Shown one piece after another: positions 17,060-25,998 of a stretch of DNA of 64,000 bases (positions within the stretch are counted from its first letter, which is position 1; each line of letters starts with the position of its first letter). Source of the DNA: an uncultured Lachnospiraceae bacterium (lineage in GTDB: Bacteria > Bacillota > Clostridia > Lachnospirales > Lachnospiraceae); contig UQLY01000013.1 in assembly GCA_900542015.1 (NCBI GenBank), forward strand, positions 1-64,000, read 5' to 3'. The position numbers and the translations under genes were made by a program. Below the pieces are notes generated by a model that saw only the letters and a list, made by a program, of their open reading frames with translations, had not been told where the DNA came from and did no database searches.

Positions 17060-17827
17060 CTAGACCTCTGCGAGGGATTGCAAAGCGTGATCCAGGCAGA
17101 TCGGTTCAAAATGTTCTGTCAGGTAAGCGTCCTTTCCGGGGGCGCTTTTTAAATAATATCCGTATTCGGAAAAAATATTGCATAATTTATTAAAATTTTC
17201 GGCGGATACATGCTCGCTGCTGATGATCAGCCGGTACTCGCGGGAAAAGCGGTCTTTATAAAGAGAGTTGCTTCCCAGGGGAATGTCGGAAACGACATGT
17301 GCAAGCCTGATAACATGATCCAAATTTGAAAAACGATATACTCTTGCAGGAGCGGGCTCCAATTCGGAAACGGACAATTTACCGGGAACAGGTTTATCGC
17401 GCCCTTTGTCCGGCAATTTTTCAATCCTGGAAACATCGCTTAATAAGCCGCTTTCCGCATTCTGGACTTTCTGGAATAAGTTCATGACTTCATCGGTAAT
17501 GTCTTCTATATCGGAATCGCCTGCGGCGTCTTCGTGAACGGAAGGCGCAAACTTGGAAAAACGGGTATCCAGCTCTTCGGGGTCCTCCACTTTGGTAATC
17601 GTCAAAACAATACACTCCGCGCTGATAGGCACGGCTTCAATCATTAACGGGATGTCGTCCGCTTCAAAGCCGCATTCCCAGGACGCCTGTTCCATCATAT
17701 CCTTAAAAAGCAACTTAGCCTTTTCGCTGCCATAGGCAAGTTCGCTTATCTTGAGCTCTCTGTCTGCCAGATCGTTTTTGGTTAAAGTGCAACGTATTTG
17801 ATTTTCGTTGATTCTTTCGATTTTCAT
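17060..17827 (-). CDS. mecA: ClpCP adaptor protein MecA
   Basis: The 255-residue protein begins MKIERINENQIRCTLTKNDL, the standard MecA N-domain that holds substrates, has an acidic, low-conservation linker (about 85-150), and a C-domain with YRFSNLDHVIRLAHV and FSEYGYYL that contacts ClpC. MecA feeds unfolded proteins and regulators such as ComK to ClpCP. It has its own promoter at 17869-17897. It converges with the DUF1858 gene and diverges from the RNA locus at 17983. Confidence 0.93.
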   Translation of the reverse strand: MKIERINENQIRCTLTKNDLADRELKISELAYGSEKAKLLFKDMMEQASWECGFEADDIPLMIEAVPISAECIVLTITKVEDPEELDTRFSKFAPSVHEDAAGDSDIEDITDEVMNLFQKVQNAESGLLSDVSRIEKLPDKGRDKPVPGKLSVSELEPAPARVYRFSNLDHVIRLAHVVSDIPLGSNSLYKDRFSREYRLIISSEHVSAENFNKLCNIFSEYGYYLKSAPGKDAYLTEHFEPICLDHALQSLAEV

Positions 17828-17868
17828 CTTCTCACATCCTTACCGGCAACTGAAAAAATTGTAAAAGT

Positions 17869-17897
17869 ATCTTATACTTATTAGTTTATTAAGTCAA
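17869..17897 (-). promoter_or_regulatory. Promoter of mecA
   Basis: On the minus strand TTGACT (17892-17897) and TAAGAT (17869-17874) have a 17-nt spacer. Confidence 0.6.
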
Positions 17898-17947
17898 TAG
17901 AAGCGAGTGCCAGTTTTATAAATTTTAATAAAATTATCACAAACATC

Positions 17948-17976
17948 TTGTCAAATTTTAAGAAATCACATATAAT
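17948..17976 (+). promoter_or_regulatory. Promoter of the structured RNA
   Basis: TTGTCA (17948-17953) and a perfect TATAAT (17971-17976) have a 17-nt spacer. The predicted start at about 17983 coincides with the first base pairs of the closing stem of the RNA. Confidence 0.8.
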
Positions 17977-17982
17977 AGCCCC

Positions 17983-18213
17983 ACAAGATGCTTCCGGGAC
18001 AATCTGTAAAGGGAAGGAGGCATACGGATCTTAATTTATCTTAACACAGGAAAGTGAATTCTTTAAAGCAAATCAAATTCACACTCTAACACCCGACGGG
18101 TGGTCTAAGGCTTCGTGCCTGGTCGATGATTGAAATCCAATTAAAATTCAAAGCTAGAACGTTATAATCAAATTGTTACAAAGCTGTTTTTACACGTCCC
18201 GAGGCATTTCTTG
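17983..18213 (+). ncRNA. Candidate structured RNA of about 230 nt
   Basis: No convincing ORF covers this stretch. Its ends pair: 17984-18000 with 18196-18213 (closing GGGAC/GTCCC and CAAGA/TCTTG), then 18005-18010 with 18189-18194, then an AATTT/AAATT and TAAC/GTTA helix further in. Inside are hairpins GTGAATT (18054) with AATTCAC (18076) and CGAC (18094) with GTCG (18122), the latter capped by AGGC-TTCGT-GCCT. A promoter ends just before it. A weak hairpin with a T tract at about 18228-18272 may be the terminator. The branched interior is less like the simple rod of 6S RNA; 6S and the raiA motif are the families to test. Confidence 0.55.
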
Positions 18214-18364
18214 TACGACTCAATTATATTATCGTCATATTCAGGAAAAGTATGATAACAAAATTTTTGGCAAAAATATATCACGCTCCTTTTGGATACG
18301 CTGAAAATAGAGTTTTGACGCTTTTCCGGGCGAAATCCGTCAAGGTTTTGACAGGAGGTATTCA

Positions 18365-18583
18365 GTGAACAGAACAGACAGGAAAAAGGCGCAGAAAAAA
18401 ATCAGATCGGATCTGCGCCAGTCGCTCAAACAGGGAGCACTGTTATATATGGACGGAAAACTTGCGGCTCCGTCGCAGATCAGCGACAGCATCGTGCGTG
18501 AAAACGGCGGCTATATGGCTGATTACGTCATGGACGAGGACGGGCGCATCTGTGAAATCCATTACGACAGAATCAGGATTTGA
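18365..18583 (+). CDS. Small conserved-looking hypothetical protein
   Basis: The 72-residue product is unrecognised. The first third is basic (MNRTDRKKAQKKIRSDLRQS), followed by a small beta-rich part ending YVMDEDGRICEIHYDRIRI. No Cys, signal peptide or membrane helix is present. The start is GTG, supported by AGGAGG six bases upstream. It stands between the RNA locus and the GH18 gene, which has its own promoter. Confidence 0.65.
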   Translation: MNRTDRKKAQKKIRSDLRQSLKQGALLYMDGKLAAPSQISDSIVRENGGYMADYVMDEDGRICEIHYDRIRI

Positions 18584-18688
18584 GTCTGAAAAAAAGCCGG
18601 TGCGGTGCTTAACGGGTAACAGGAAAATCAGGTCCTTCTATGCTGATCGTCGGATTACCGAAAGGTAAGGGTAAGGGGAGTTTAAGCA

Positions 18689-18717
18689 TTGTGCAGACGG
18701 CAATTTTTTGATATAAT
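18689..18717 (+). promoter_or_regulatory. Promoter of the GH18 gene
   Basis: TTGTGC (18689-18694) and TATAAT (18712-18717), 17-nt spacer, 24 nt before the chosen start codon. Confidence 0.7.
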
Positions 18718-18741
18718 CATTTCAAATTGGAGGATATGCAA

Positions 18742-20418
18742 ATGAAGAAAAAACTGATCCCTGTAGCGGTAGCTGTCGGATTGATTGTAATTTTTGTTGT
18801 GATCGGGCTTTTAACGGGCGTTTTGGAGAGGTTCTCCTATTCCAGGGAAAAAGCGGATCTGTATGAATATTTCGGTATTACGGGCGGAGAGGAAGCCGCC
18901 GTTATTTTAAATGATGAAATCGTGGAGACAAACGCGCTTTACAGAGACGGACAGTGCTATCTCCCGATTGATTTTGTCAATGAGAACATCAACAATCACT
19001 TCTATTATGATATGACGGAAGGATTGGTTTTATTTACAACGGATTATGATAAAGTGGTAACCGTAGTGGGAAGCACGGATTATACCATGGGAGATACCTT
19101 TACTTCCGAAGCCTTTGCGCTGACGGTAGCCGCTAACGATACGGTCTACCTCTCGGCGGATTTTATAAGAAATTTCAGCAATTTCTCTTATGAGTATTTT
19201 GCAGAACCGAACCGCATCAAGCTGACCACCGTATGGGAGACCGAGACCTATGCACAGATTAAAAAGGATACGCAGGTCAGAGTTTTAGGAGGCGTAAAGA
19301 GCGAAATACTGACGGAAATAGAAGAAGGTGCCAGCGTAGAGATACTGGAAAAAATGGACACTTGGAGCAAGGTAAAGACCAACGACGGGTTTATTGGTTA
19401 CGTGGAAAATAAGCGGCTGGAAAACGAGACGGAGGTAACGCCCCAGCCTGTCAGCGACGTGGCGGTTCCCGAATACGCATCCATCAAGAGGGACGGAAAG
19501 ATCTGCCTGGTATGGAATATGGTAACCAACGCGGAGGCAAACGCCCTTGCGGACGGTTTGCTTGCCACGACGCAGGGAGTCAATGTGATCTCTCCCACGT
19601 GGTTTGCTTTAAGCGACAATCTGGGAAACTTTACTTCCCTGGCAGACGCTTCCTATGTGGAAAGGATGCACGCAAGAGGCATTGAGGTATGGGCGCTGAT
19701 CGATAATTTTACTAACGACGTGAATACGGCGGAGGTGTTAAACGTTACTTCTCACCGGGAAAATCTGATCAATCAGTTGGTCAATACCGTGCTGGCGTAT
19801 GGAATAGACGGGATCAATGTCGATTTTGAATATGTGACCCAGGAGGCTTCGGACGGTTATATTCAGTTTTTGCGGGAGCTTTCCATTGAATGCCGCAAAA
19901 ACGGCATTGTGTTGTCGGCGGATAACAGCCATTTGGTAAACTATGACCGTGCCAAGCAGGGTGAGGTCGTGGATTATGCGATCATTATGGGGTACGACGA
20001 GCATGTCGCTGCAGCCGACGGACCGGGATCGGTGGCTTCCATCGGATTTGTCCAGAAGGGAATTGAAAAAACCATCGCTTTGATACCGGAAGAAAAAGTA
20101 ATTAACGGTATTCCTTTTTATACAAGGCTCTGGACCACAACCGGAGAAATCGGCAATACGGCTTATGGTATGCAGGAAATAGAAAATTATCTGGCGCAGA
20201 ACGGAATACAGGCTGCATGGGATGAAACCGACTGCCAGTATGTGGCGCAGTTTACATTGGACGGCGTGGGACATGCCGTATGGCTGGAGGAAAAAGAATC
20301 CCTGTCCGTAAAGCTCAACGTCATGAGCAATTATAATCTTGCCGGAGTCGCATGTTGGAGGCTGGGGCAGGAAAAAGCGGACGTATGGGAAGCGATTGCA
20401 GGCTATCTGCAACAATAA
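18742..20418 (+). CDS. Membrane-anchored GH18 glycosidase with SH3-like domain
   Basis: The 558-residue protein has one N-terminal membrane helix (about 5-25), a beta-rich stalk resembling the copper-amine-oxidase N-domain fold (about 40-175), an SH3-like domain (about 185-228) and a GH18 barrel (about 245-555). The GH18 motif is DGINVDFE at 356-363 with the proton donor Glu363; Asn in place of the first inner Asp is common among spore SleL/YaaH-like members. It probably acts on peptidoglycan or another GlcNAc polymer outside the membrane. The ATG at 18742 is 8 nt from GGAGG; earlier in-frame starts overlap that site. cwlD lies next. Confidence 0.87.
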   Translation: MKKKLIPVAVAVGLIVIFVVIGLLTGVLERFSYSREKADLYEYFGITGGEEAAVILNDEIVETNALYRDGQCYLPIDFVNENINNHFYYDMTEGLVLFTTDYDKVVTVVGSTDYTMGDTFTSEAFALTVAANDTVYLSADFIRNFSNFSYEYFAEPNRIKLTTVWETETYAQIKKDTQVRVLGGVKSEILTEIEEGASVEILEKMDTWSKVKTNDGFIGYVENKRLENETEVTPQPVSDVAVPEYASIKRDGKICLVWNMVTNAEANALADGLLATTQGVNVISPTWFALSDNLGNFTSLADASYVERMHARGIEVWALIDNFTNDVNTAEVLNVTSHRENLINQLVNTVLAYGIDGINVDFEYVTQEASDGYIQFLRELSIECRKNGIVLSADNSHLVNYDRAKQGEVVDYAIIMGYDEHVAAADGPGSVASIGFVQKGIEKTIALIPEEKVINGIPFYTRLWTTTGEIGNTAYGMQEIENYLAQNGIQAAWDETDCQYVAQFTLDGVGHAVWLEEKESLSVKLNVMSNYNLAGVACWRLGQEKADVWEAIAGYLQQ

Positions 20419-20486
20419 TTACGGGCTGACAGAGGTTTTTGCCTTTTCTGCGGGAGGGAATGCGGCAGACTGGCGGAAACCTTTTC

Positions 20487-20515
20487 TCATATTTTGAGAG
20501 GCAGACACATATAAT
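20487..20515 (+). promoter_or_regulatory. Possible sigma-E-type sporulation promoter of cwlD
   Basis: TCATATT (20487-20493) and CATATAAT (20508-20515) are 14 nt apart. They match the sigma-E pattern KMATATT and CATACANT at all but one position. No good -35 for the housekeeping factor exists at the right distance. Confidence 0.55.
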
Positions 20516-20544
20516 ATGGTAAGGTTTTTTGCGGCGGTGCAAAA

Positions 20545-21231
20545 ATGAGGAAAAAGGCAGTCGCTCTTATCATGGCGGTTTTTATGTTGGCGGCAATGTA
20601 TTTTTTGGCGAAAGAGGCGGCGACCTATACCATATCCCAACGGACGGAAGAAAAATATGTGGTGGTTATCGACGTGGGGCACGGGGGAAATGATCCGGGC
20701 AAGGTCGGAGTAAACCAGATACTGGAAAAAGATATCAATTTGCAGGTGGCGTTAAAATTGGAGACATTTCTGCAGCAATCGGACCTGACCGTTATCCTGA
20801 CCAGGCGAGAAGATATGGGACTGTATGACGAGGGCGCGTCCAATAAAAAAGTGCAGGATATGAGAAGGCGCATTGAGCTGATTCAGGAAGCGGACGCGGA
20901 CCTGGTGGTCAGCATCCATCAAAACAGCTACAGCGACGGAGCCGTCCGGGGTCCCCAGTGCTTTTATTACCGGGATTCGGAGGAAGGGCAGAGAGCTGCG
21001 TTGATTTTACAGGAACAATTAAATAACGGGCTTGAAGTGGAACGCCCCAGAGAAGCAAAGGCAAACGACAGCTATTATCTGCTGAAGAAATCCACAGTGC
21101 CCACGATCATTGCGGAGTGCGGTTTTTTATCCAACCGGGAAGAAGCGCTTTTGCTGGACAGCGAGGCTTATCAGGAAAAATTGGCATGGAATCTTTATTT
21201 GGGAATTTTAAAGTATTTTAATACGGACTAA
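20545..21231 (+). CDS. cwlD: N-acetylmuramoyl-L-alanine amidase CwlD
   Basis: The 228-residue protein has an N-terminal membrane/signal segment (about 5-25) and an Amidase_3 domain. Zinc ligands are visible as His46 (GHGG), Glu61 and His125 (SIHQN), with the catalytic Glu191 in AECGF. The length and single-domain form fit CwlD, which removes stem peptides from muramic acid during cortex formation so that muramic-delta-lactam can be made. A sigma-E-like promoter lies upstream, in line with a sporulation role. Confidence 0.9.
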   Translation: MRKKAVALIMAVFMLAAMYFLAKEAATYTISQRTEEKYVVVIDVGHGGNDPGKVGVNQILEKDINLQVALKLETFLQQSDLTVILTRREDMGLYDEGASNKKVQDMRRRIELIQEADADLVVSIHQNSYSDGAVRGPQCFYYRDSEEGQRAALILQEQLNNGLEVERPREAKANDSYYLLKKSTVPTIIAECGFLSNREEALLLDSEAYQEKLAWNLYLGILKYFNTD

Positions 21232-21266
21232 ATTATGATATACTATGCTGATTGGAGATGATGGGC

Positions 21267-22316
21267 ATGGATACAAAATGGCAGAAAATTTCCGAAGAAC
21301 ATCCCGACGCCGGTGTGCTGCGGGAAGCCGGCAGGATTATTAAAAACGGCGGGCTTGTGGCGTTTCCTACAGAGACGGTATACGGTCTCGGAGGCGACGC
21401 GCTGAATCCGGAATCTTCCAGAAAAATCTATGCGGCGAAGGGCAGACCTTCGGACAACCCTTTAATCGTGCATATTGCGGATCTTTCTGATCTGCCGCGG
21501 CTTGTGGCTTATATTCCCGATGCGGGAAAGGCGCTTGCAGAGAGGTTCTGGCCGGGACCCCTGACGATGATTTTCCAAAAGAGCGACCTGGTGCCGTATG
21601 AGACGACGGGTGGTTTGGATACCGTTGCCGTAAGGTTTCCTGCGAATCCCACAGCGCTTGCATTTATCAAAGAGGCGGGCGGGTATGTGGCGGCACCCAG
21701 CGCCAACACATCAGGACGTCCTTCACCCACAAAGGGAAGGCATGTCTATGAGGATCTGAACGGAAAAATAGAAATGCTTCTTGACGGCGGAGACTGCGAA
21801 ATCGGGCTGGAATCTACGATTGTGGATCTGACGGAGGATATTCCCGTTATCCTGCGACCCGGGTATATTACGGAGGAAATGCTTTCCGAAGTGTTGGAGC
21901 AGGTTGATGTGGACAAGACTATTTTAAGCGCGGCGTCGGGCATCGCGCCGAAGGCGCCGGGAATGAAATACCGTCATTATGCGCCGAAAGGGGATCTTGT
22001 CATTGTAAAAGGAAAGACGGACAAGGTGGTTTCCTATGTAAACGGGCGGATTGAAGAGGATCTGCACCGGCATAAAAAGGCGGGGGTCATCGCCACCGAC
22101 GAAACGATCGGCGCATATGGGGACTGCGTAAAAAAAAGCGTCGGAAAACGATCGGACGAGGCTTCCATCGCGCGGCGGCTGTATGAGATTTTGCGGGAAT
22201 TTGACGAAGAAGCGGTGGAGGACATTTACGCCGAAGCGTTTGACAGCACCGGCATGGGACAGGCAATTATGAACCGGATGCTGAAAGCGGCAGGACATAG
22301 AGTGATAGAAGTATAA
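21267..22316 (+). CDS. ywlC: Threonylcarbamoyl-AMP synthase (Sua5/YwlC)
   Basis: The 349-residue protein has an N-terminal YrdC/Sua5 domain (about 10-205) with FPTETVYGLGGDA, KIYAAKGRPSDNPLIVH and APSANTSGRPSPT, and a C-terminal Sua5 domain (about 235-345) with the linker PGMKYRHYAPKG. It makes the threonylcarbamoyl-adenylate used for t6A37 in tRNAs. The chosen ATG is 9 nt after GGAG; upstream in-frame TTG and ATG codons lie too close to that site. rpiB follows. Confidence 0.93.
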   Translation: MDTKWQKISEEHPDAGVLREAGRIIKNGGLVAFPTETVYGLGGDALNPESSRKIYAAKGRPSDNPLIVHIADLSDLPRLVAYIPDAGKALAERFWPGPLTMIFQKSDLVPYETTGGLDTVAVRFPANPTALAFIKEAGGYVAAPSANTSGRPSPTKGRHVYEDLNGKIEMLLDGGDCEIGLESTIVDLTEDIPVILRPGYITEEMLSEVLEQVDVDKTILSAASGIAPKAPGMKYRHYAPKGDLVIVKGKTDKVVSYVNGRIEEDLHRHKKAGVIATDETIGAYGDCVKKSVGKRSDEASIARRLYEILREFDEEAVEDIYAEAFDSTGMGQAIMNRMLKAAGHRVIEV

Positions 22317-22377
22317 AAGGACGGTCCGAAAGCAGGACGCGGATTTCATGAAGAGTATAGTATAAGGAGGAAATGAT

Positions 22378-22806
22378 ATGGTAGCAATCGGAAGCGATCA
22401 CGGCGGCTTTGAGTTAAAGGAGCTGGTGATCAGGCATTTGGAAGAACAGGGAGTGGATGTAAACGACATGGGCTGTTATGACAAAAGCTCCTGCGATTAT
22501 CCCGTTTACGGAAAGGCTGTGGCAAATGCCGTGGCGGACGGAAGCTGTGACAAGGGCATTGTGATTTGTACCACCGGCATTGGCATTTCCATTACGGCGA
22601 ATAAGATCAAAGGTATCCGGGCGGCGCTTTGCGCGGATACGGTTTCGGCGAAGCTGACAAGACTTCATAACGACGCCAACGTCCTTGCTTTGGGGGCGGG
22701 GATCGTAGGACCGAATCTTGCCATGGAAATTGTGGATACCTTTTTAAATACGGAGTTTTCGGGCGAGGAACGCCATCAGAGAAGAATTGACGCAATTGAG
22801 GAATAG
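22378..22806 (+). CDS. rpiB: Ribose-5-phosphate isomerase B
   Basis: The 142-residue protein has the RpiB/LacAB core: MVAIGSDHGGFELK with the catalytic region, YDKSSCDYPVYG, and the Cys-containing VICTTGIGISITANK loop. The tail with EERHQRRIDAIE is typical. It interconverts ribose- and ribulose-5-phosphate; this fits the nearby upp and dCMP deaminase genes for nucleotide metabolism. AAGGAGG precedes the start. Confidence 0.95.
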   Translation: MVAIGSDHGGFELKELVIRHLEEQGVDVNDMGCYDKSSCDYPVYGKAVANAVADGSCDKGIVICTTGIGISITANKIKGIRAALCADTVSAKLTRLHNDANVLALGAGIVGPNLAMEIVDTFLNTEFSGEERHQRRIDAIEE

Positions 22807-22838
22807 CAGAAAATAAAAAATGTACGGGAGGAAAAATA

Positions 22839-23468
22839 ATGGGTAAAGTAGTCATCATGGATCATCCGCTGATCCAGCACAAAATCGGTTATATCAGAAG
22901 GATCGATACGGGAACCAAGGATTTCCGCCAGACAATCAGCGAGATTGCCATGCTGATCTGTTATGAGGCGACGAGGGAGCTGCCCCTGACGGATGTGGAA
23001 ATCGAGACGCCGATCTGCAAAACGACCGTGAAAGAACTGAAAGGAAAGAAAATGGCTGTCGTGCCGATTTTGAGAGCGGGGCTTGGCATGGTCGACGGAA
23101 TGCTCAATCTGATTCCGGCGGCAAAAGTAGGGCATATCGGACTTTACAGAGATCCGGTAACGGTCAAGCCGGTAGAATATTATTGCAAGCTGCCGGCGGA
23201 TTGTTCCGAACGGGAAGTGTTTGTCGTAGACCCTATGCTGGCGACGGGCGGTTCTTCCGTGGCGGCGATTCAGATGCTGAAGGATAAGGGCTGCAAAAAC
23301 ATTCATTTTATGTGCATTATTGCGGCGCCCGAAGGGGTAAAGGCGATGCAGGAGGCGCATCCGGACGTGGATATTTATATCGGAGCGTTGGATGAAAAGT
23401 TAAATGAGCACTGTTATATTGTTCCGGGGCTCGGAGACGCCGGCGACAGGATCTTCGGTACAAAATAG
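22839..23468 (+). CDS. upp: Uracil phosphoribosyltransferase
   Basis: The 209-residue protein shows the UPRTase pattern: DHPLIQHKIGYIR near the start, VPILRAGLGMVDG, the PRPP loop VDPMLATGGSS, and YIVPGLGDAGDRIFGTK at the C-terminus. It salvages uracil to UMP using PRPP. It is 32 nt after rpiB and 15 nt before the dCMP deaminase gene, suggesting one salvage operon. Confidence 0.97.
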   Translation: MGKVVIMDHPLIQHKIGYIRRIDTGTKDFRQTISEIAMLICYEATRELPLTDVEIETPICKTTVKELKGKKMAVVPILRAGLGMVDGMLNLIPAAKVGHIGLYRDPVTVKPVEYYCKLPADCSEREVFVVDPMLATGGSSVAAIQMLKDKGCKNIHFMCIIAAPEGVKAMQEAHPDVDIYIGALDEKLNEHCYIVPGLGDAGDRIFGTK

Positions 23469-23483
23469 GAGAGCGTAAGCGTT

Positions 23484-23969
23484 ATGTCGGAAAAAAGAAA
23501 AGACTATATATCCTGGGATGAGTATTTTATGGGAGTGGCAACTTTGTCGGGGCTGCGTTCCAAGGACCCCAATACCCAGGTGGGAGCGTGCATCGTAGGA
23601 AAGGATCATCGGATTTTATCCATGGGATACAACGGGTTTCCCAACGGCTGTTCGGACGATTTGTTTCCGTGGGCGAGGGAAGGGAAGGAACTGGATACCA
23701 AATACCCTTTTGTGACGCACAGCGAATTGAATGCGATTTTAAATTACAGAGGCGGCAGCCTGGAAGGCACTACCTTATATGTGACGCTGTTTCCCTGCAA
23801 CGAGTGTGCGAAGGCGATAATTCAGGCGGGAATCAAAACCGTCGTATACGCGTTGGACAAGTATGAGGACCAGCCGTCGTTTATCGCGTCCAAAAAGATG
23901 TTTGACGCGGCGGGGGTCGCTTATTACTCCTATGAACAGACAGGTAAAAAGATAGAATTGAATCTGTAA
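23484..23969 (+). CDS. dCMP deaminase (ComEB-like)
   Basis: The 161-residue protein has the cytidine/deoxycytidylate deaminase zinc site: HSELNAI supplies His and the catalytic Glu, and PCNECA supplies the two Cys. DPNTQVGACIV and MGYNGFPNGCSDD are typical of dCMP deaminases. It makes dUMP for thymidylate synthesis. It directly follows upp. Confidence 0.92.
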   Translation: MSEKRKDYISWDEYFMGVATLSGLRSKDPNTQVGACIVGKDHRILSMGYNGFPNGCSDDLFPWAREGKELDTKYPFVTHSELNAILNYRGGSLEGTTLYVTLFPCNECAKAIIQAGIKTVVYALDKYEDQPSFIASKKMFDAAGVAYYSYEQTGKKIELNL

Positions 23970-23985
23970 AAACAGAGGTGTAAAA

Positions 23986-25134
23986 ATGAAAGAGCCGGTG
24001 CGGATCGTTTCGGCATTTGTCACGGCGGCAGTCCTGTTTGTGGGAACGGCAATGAATATTCCGGCATCTACATACGGACAACTGCAGGAGGCGCAGAGTG
24101 ACAAGCAGGAAGCGGAGAGCGGAATCGATGATACGCAGGAGGACATCGACAATCTGAATACGGAAAGGGCGGACCTTCAGACTTATCTGAATCAGTTAAA
24201 CGGAGAGCTTGCTACTGCAAGCGGGGAATTATCCAATATTGAAACGCTGATCGGAGAAAAAGAACAGAAGATCATGGAGACCCAGGGAGAGTTGGAAGAG
24301 GCGAAGCGGGAAGAGGAAGAGCAGTATGAGGCGATGAAACAGCGGATACAGTTTATGTATGAACGCGGCGAGGTTGCCTATCTGGAGCTTTTCTTTTCCG
24401 CGGAAAGCTTTGCGGATTTTCTGAATAAATCGGAGTATGTCGAGAGACTGAGCGAATATGACAGAAAAATGCTGGAAAGCTATATAGAGCTTCAGGAGGA
24501 TATCCGTAAAAAAGAACAGTCGCTTGTGGATGAAAGGGCGGCTCTGGATGTGCTGAGGGAAGAGGCGCAGGCAAAGCAGGATGAAGTGGCGGGGCTGGTA
24601 CAGGAGACCAGCGCCAATATGGCGGATTACGAAGAACAGATATCCGCAAAAGAGCAGGAACTGTTGGAATATGAAAAACAGTTGGAAGAAAGTGAAAACG
24701 ATATCGCCACGTTACAGGCTAAACTGGAGGAGGAAAACAGGCTGACGCAGCAAGCGGCGCTTGCAGGCTTTACCGATTTATCCAACATTACCTTCGCGGC
24801 GGGCGATATTGATTTGCTGGCTGCGATCATAGAGTGTGAAGCGGGAGGAGAATCCTATACGGGCAAGGTTGCGGTAGGAAATGTCGTTATGAACCGTGTG
24901 AAAAGCTCGGTATTCCCCAACACGGTACTGGAGGTTATATATCAGAACAGACAGTTTTCCCCTGTAGGAAGCGGGCGATTTGCGATCGTTCTGGCAAGAG
25001 GCGCCAATGCGGAATGCTATCAGGCGGCGCAGGATGCCATGGCGGGCGCGGCGCCGGTAGGCAATTGCCTGTTTTTCAGGACGCCGATACCGGGATTGAC
25101 CGGTATACAGATCGGCGGGCATATTTTCTATTAA
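23986..25134 (+). CDS. Secreted coiled-coil protein with SleB-type hydrolase domain
   Basis: The 382-residue protein has a signal peptide (about 1-28), a long coiled coil of the CwlO/PcsB type (about 32-255) and a C-terminal hydrolase_2 domain (about 275-382). The latter shows LAAIIECEAGGES with the catalytic Glu, AVGNVVMNRVKS and NCLFFRTP, as in the cortex-lytic SleB family. A wall hydrolase controlled through its coiled coil is likely. Its stop codon is the first three bases of a tandem repeat. Confidence 0.85.
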   Translation: MKEPVRIVSAFVTAAVLFVGTAMNIPASTYGQLQEAQSDKQEAESGIDDTQEDIDNLNTERADLQTYLNQLNGELATASGELSNIETLIGEKEQKIMETQGELEEAKREEEEQYEAMKQRIQFMYERGEVAYLELFFSAESFADFLNKSEYVERLSEYDRKMLESYIELQEDIRKKEQSLVDERAALDVLREEAQAKQDEVAGLVQETSANMADYEEQISAKEQELLEYEKQLEESENDIATLQAKLEEENRLTQQAALAGFTDLSNITFAAGDIDLLAAIIECEAGGESYTGKVAVGNVVMNRVKSSVFPNTVLEVIYQNRQFSPVGSGRFAIVLARGANAECYQAAQDAMAGAAPVGNCLFFRTPIPGLTGIQIGGHIFY

Positions 25135-25215
25135 AACGATTGAAATAAGCAGAGACAAATAAAACGATTGAAATAAGCAGAGACAAATAAAACGATTGAA
25201 ATAAGCAGAGGCAAA
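25132..25215 (+). repeat. Three tandem copies of a 28-bp repeat
   Basis: Units start at 25132, 25160 and 25188, each beginning TAAAACGATTGAAATAAGCA. The third has one substitution. The first TAA is the stop codon of the preceding gene. There are no spacers, so this is not a CRISPR. Confidence 0.95.
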
Positions 25216-25235
25216 CGCCGGGACAAAACGGATCG

Positions 25236-25754
25236 TCACATGGCGGAGCCGGATTCATATTGTTCCAGATATTGCTGATATTTTAAAAATTCGCCGGAGT
25301 AAATCAGATCCAAAAGCGCGCTTAAACGGTTTAAGGCGGCTTTTAAGAGGCTGATGTCAAGGAAGCCCTTTTCAAGAGCGACGGTAAGCTCGTTCAGATC
25401 CACGACCTTTACGAAGCCGTCCGGGTAGACGATGACGTCGGCAAGCAGATCGGTGGCTACGAAGCGGCTCTGATCCGGCAGATCCGTCGTTTCGCCGGCG
25501 GGGTACGCGACGTCGATGATATCGCAGTACCAGTACAGCAGGTCGCCGTTTTCACGGTAAAATTTGCTGATTTTGAAGCCTTTATCCCAAAAGTAACAGG
25601 AATAGCCGTGATGGAGATCTTTTTTGGGCTTTAAAGCGTGCCATTTTGTGACGAGGATGCAGTCTTTGGAAGAAAAGTGAAGGATTTCATCGTCCTTTAA
25701 ACAGATACATTCCTCCGGGATCAGACGTTTTCGGAATAAAACAGGATTTGTCAT
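25236..25754 (-). CDS. DUF402 domain protein
   Basis: The 172-residue protein matches DUF402: WHALKPKKDLHHGYSCYFWDKGFKISKFY, then YWYCDIIDVAY and VIVYPDGFVKVVDLNEL. In this family such residues form a barrel that binds nucleotides, and some members are nucleoside di/triphosphatases or the RNase-linked FAU-1 domain. The actual substrate is unknown. It converges with the SleB-like gene across the 28-bp repeats. Confidence 0.85.
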   Translation of the reverse strand: MTNPVLFRKRLIPEECICLKDDEILHFSSKDCILVTKWHALKPKKDLHHGYSCYFWDKGFKISKFYRENGDLLYWYCDIIDVAYPAGETTDLPDQSRFVATDLLADVIVYPDGFVKVVDLNELTVALEKGFLDISLLKAALNRLSALLDLIYSGEFLKYQQYLEQYESGSAM

Positions 25755-25892
25755 GGCAAATTCCTTTCTTTGTCAGCAACCTTATAACAGGTTGATTTTT
25801 TCTATAAATGTTACACTTTCGGAACGTAAAAGTCAACGAAAACGCCGGGGGTTTTTGTACGTAAAATTTATGCTAATTTTATAAGTATTAAG

Positions 25893-25921
25893 TGGACATA
25901 AAACGGAAAAATTAGTATAAT
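25893..25921 (+). promoter_or_regulatory. Promoter of the ATP synthase operon
   Basis: TGGACA (25893-25898) and TATAAT (25916-25921), 17-nt spacer, about 75 nt before atpZ. Confidence 0.75.
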
Positions 25922-25998
25922 AAGTATTGTATTTGCGAGCAAACATAAAAGTTTTCACAGTGGGAAGAAAATAGAATGAAAGAGGGGCGTTATATATT

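Noticed and set aside
25132..25215. Short CRISPR array
   Set aside because: The 28-bp units follow each other without spacers and no cas gene is near.
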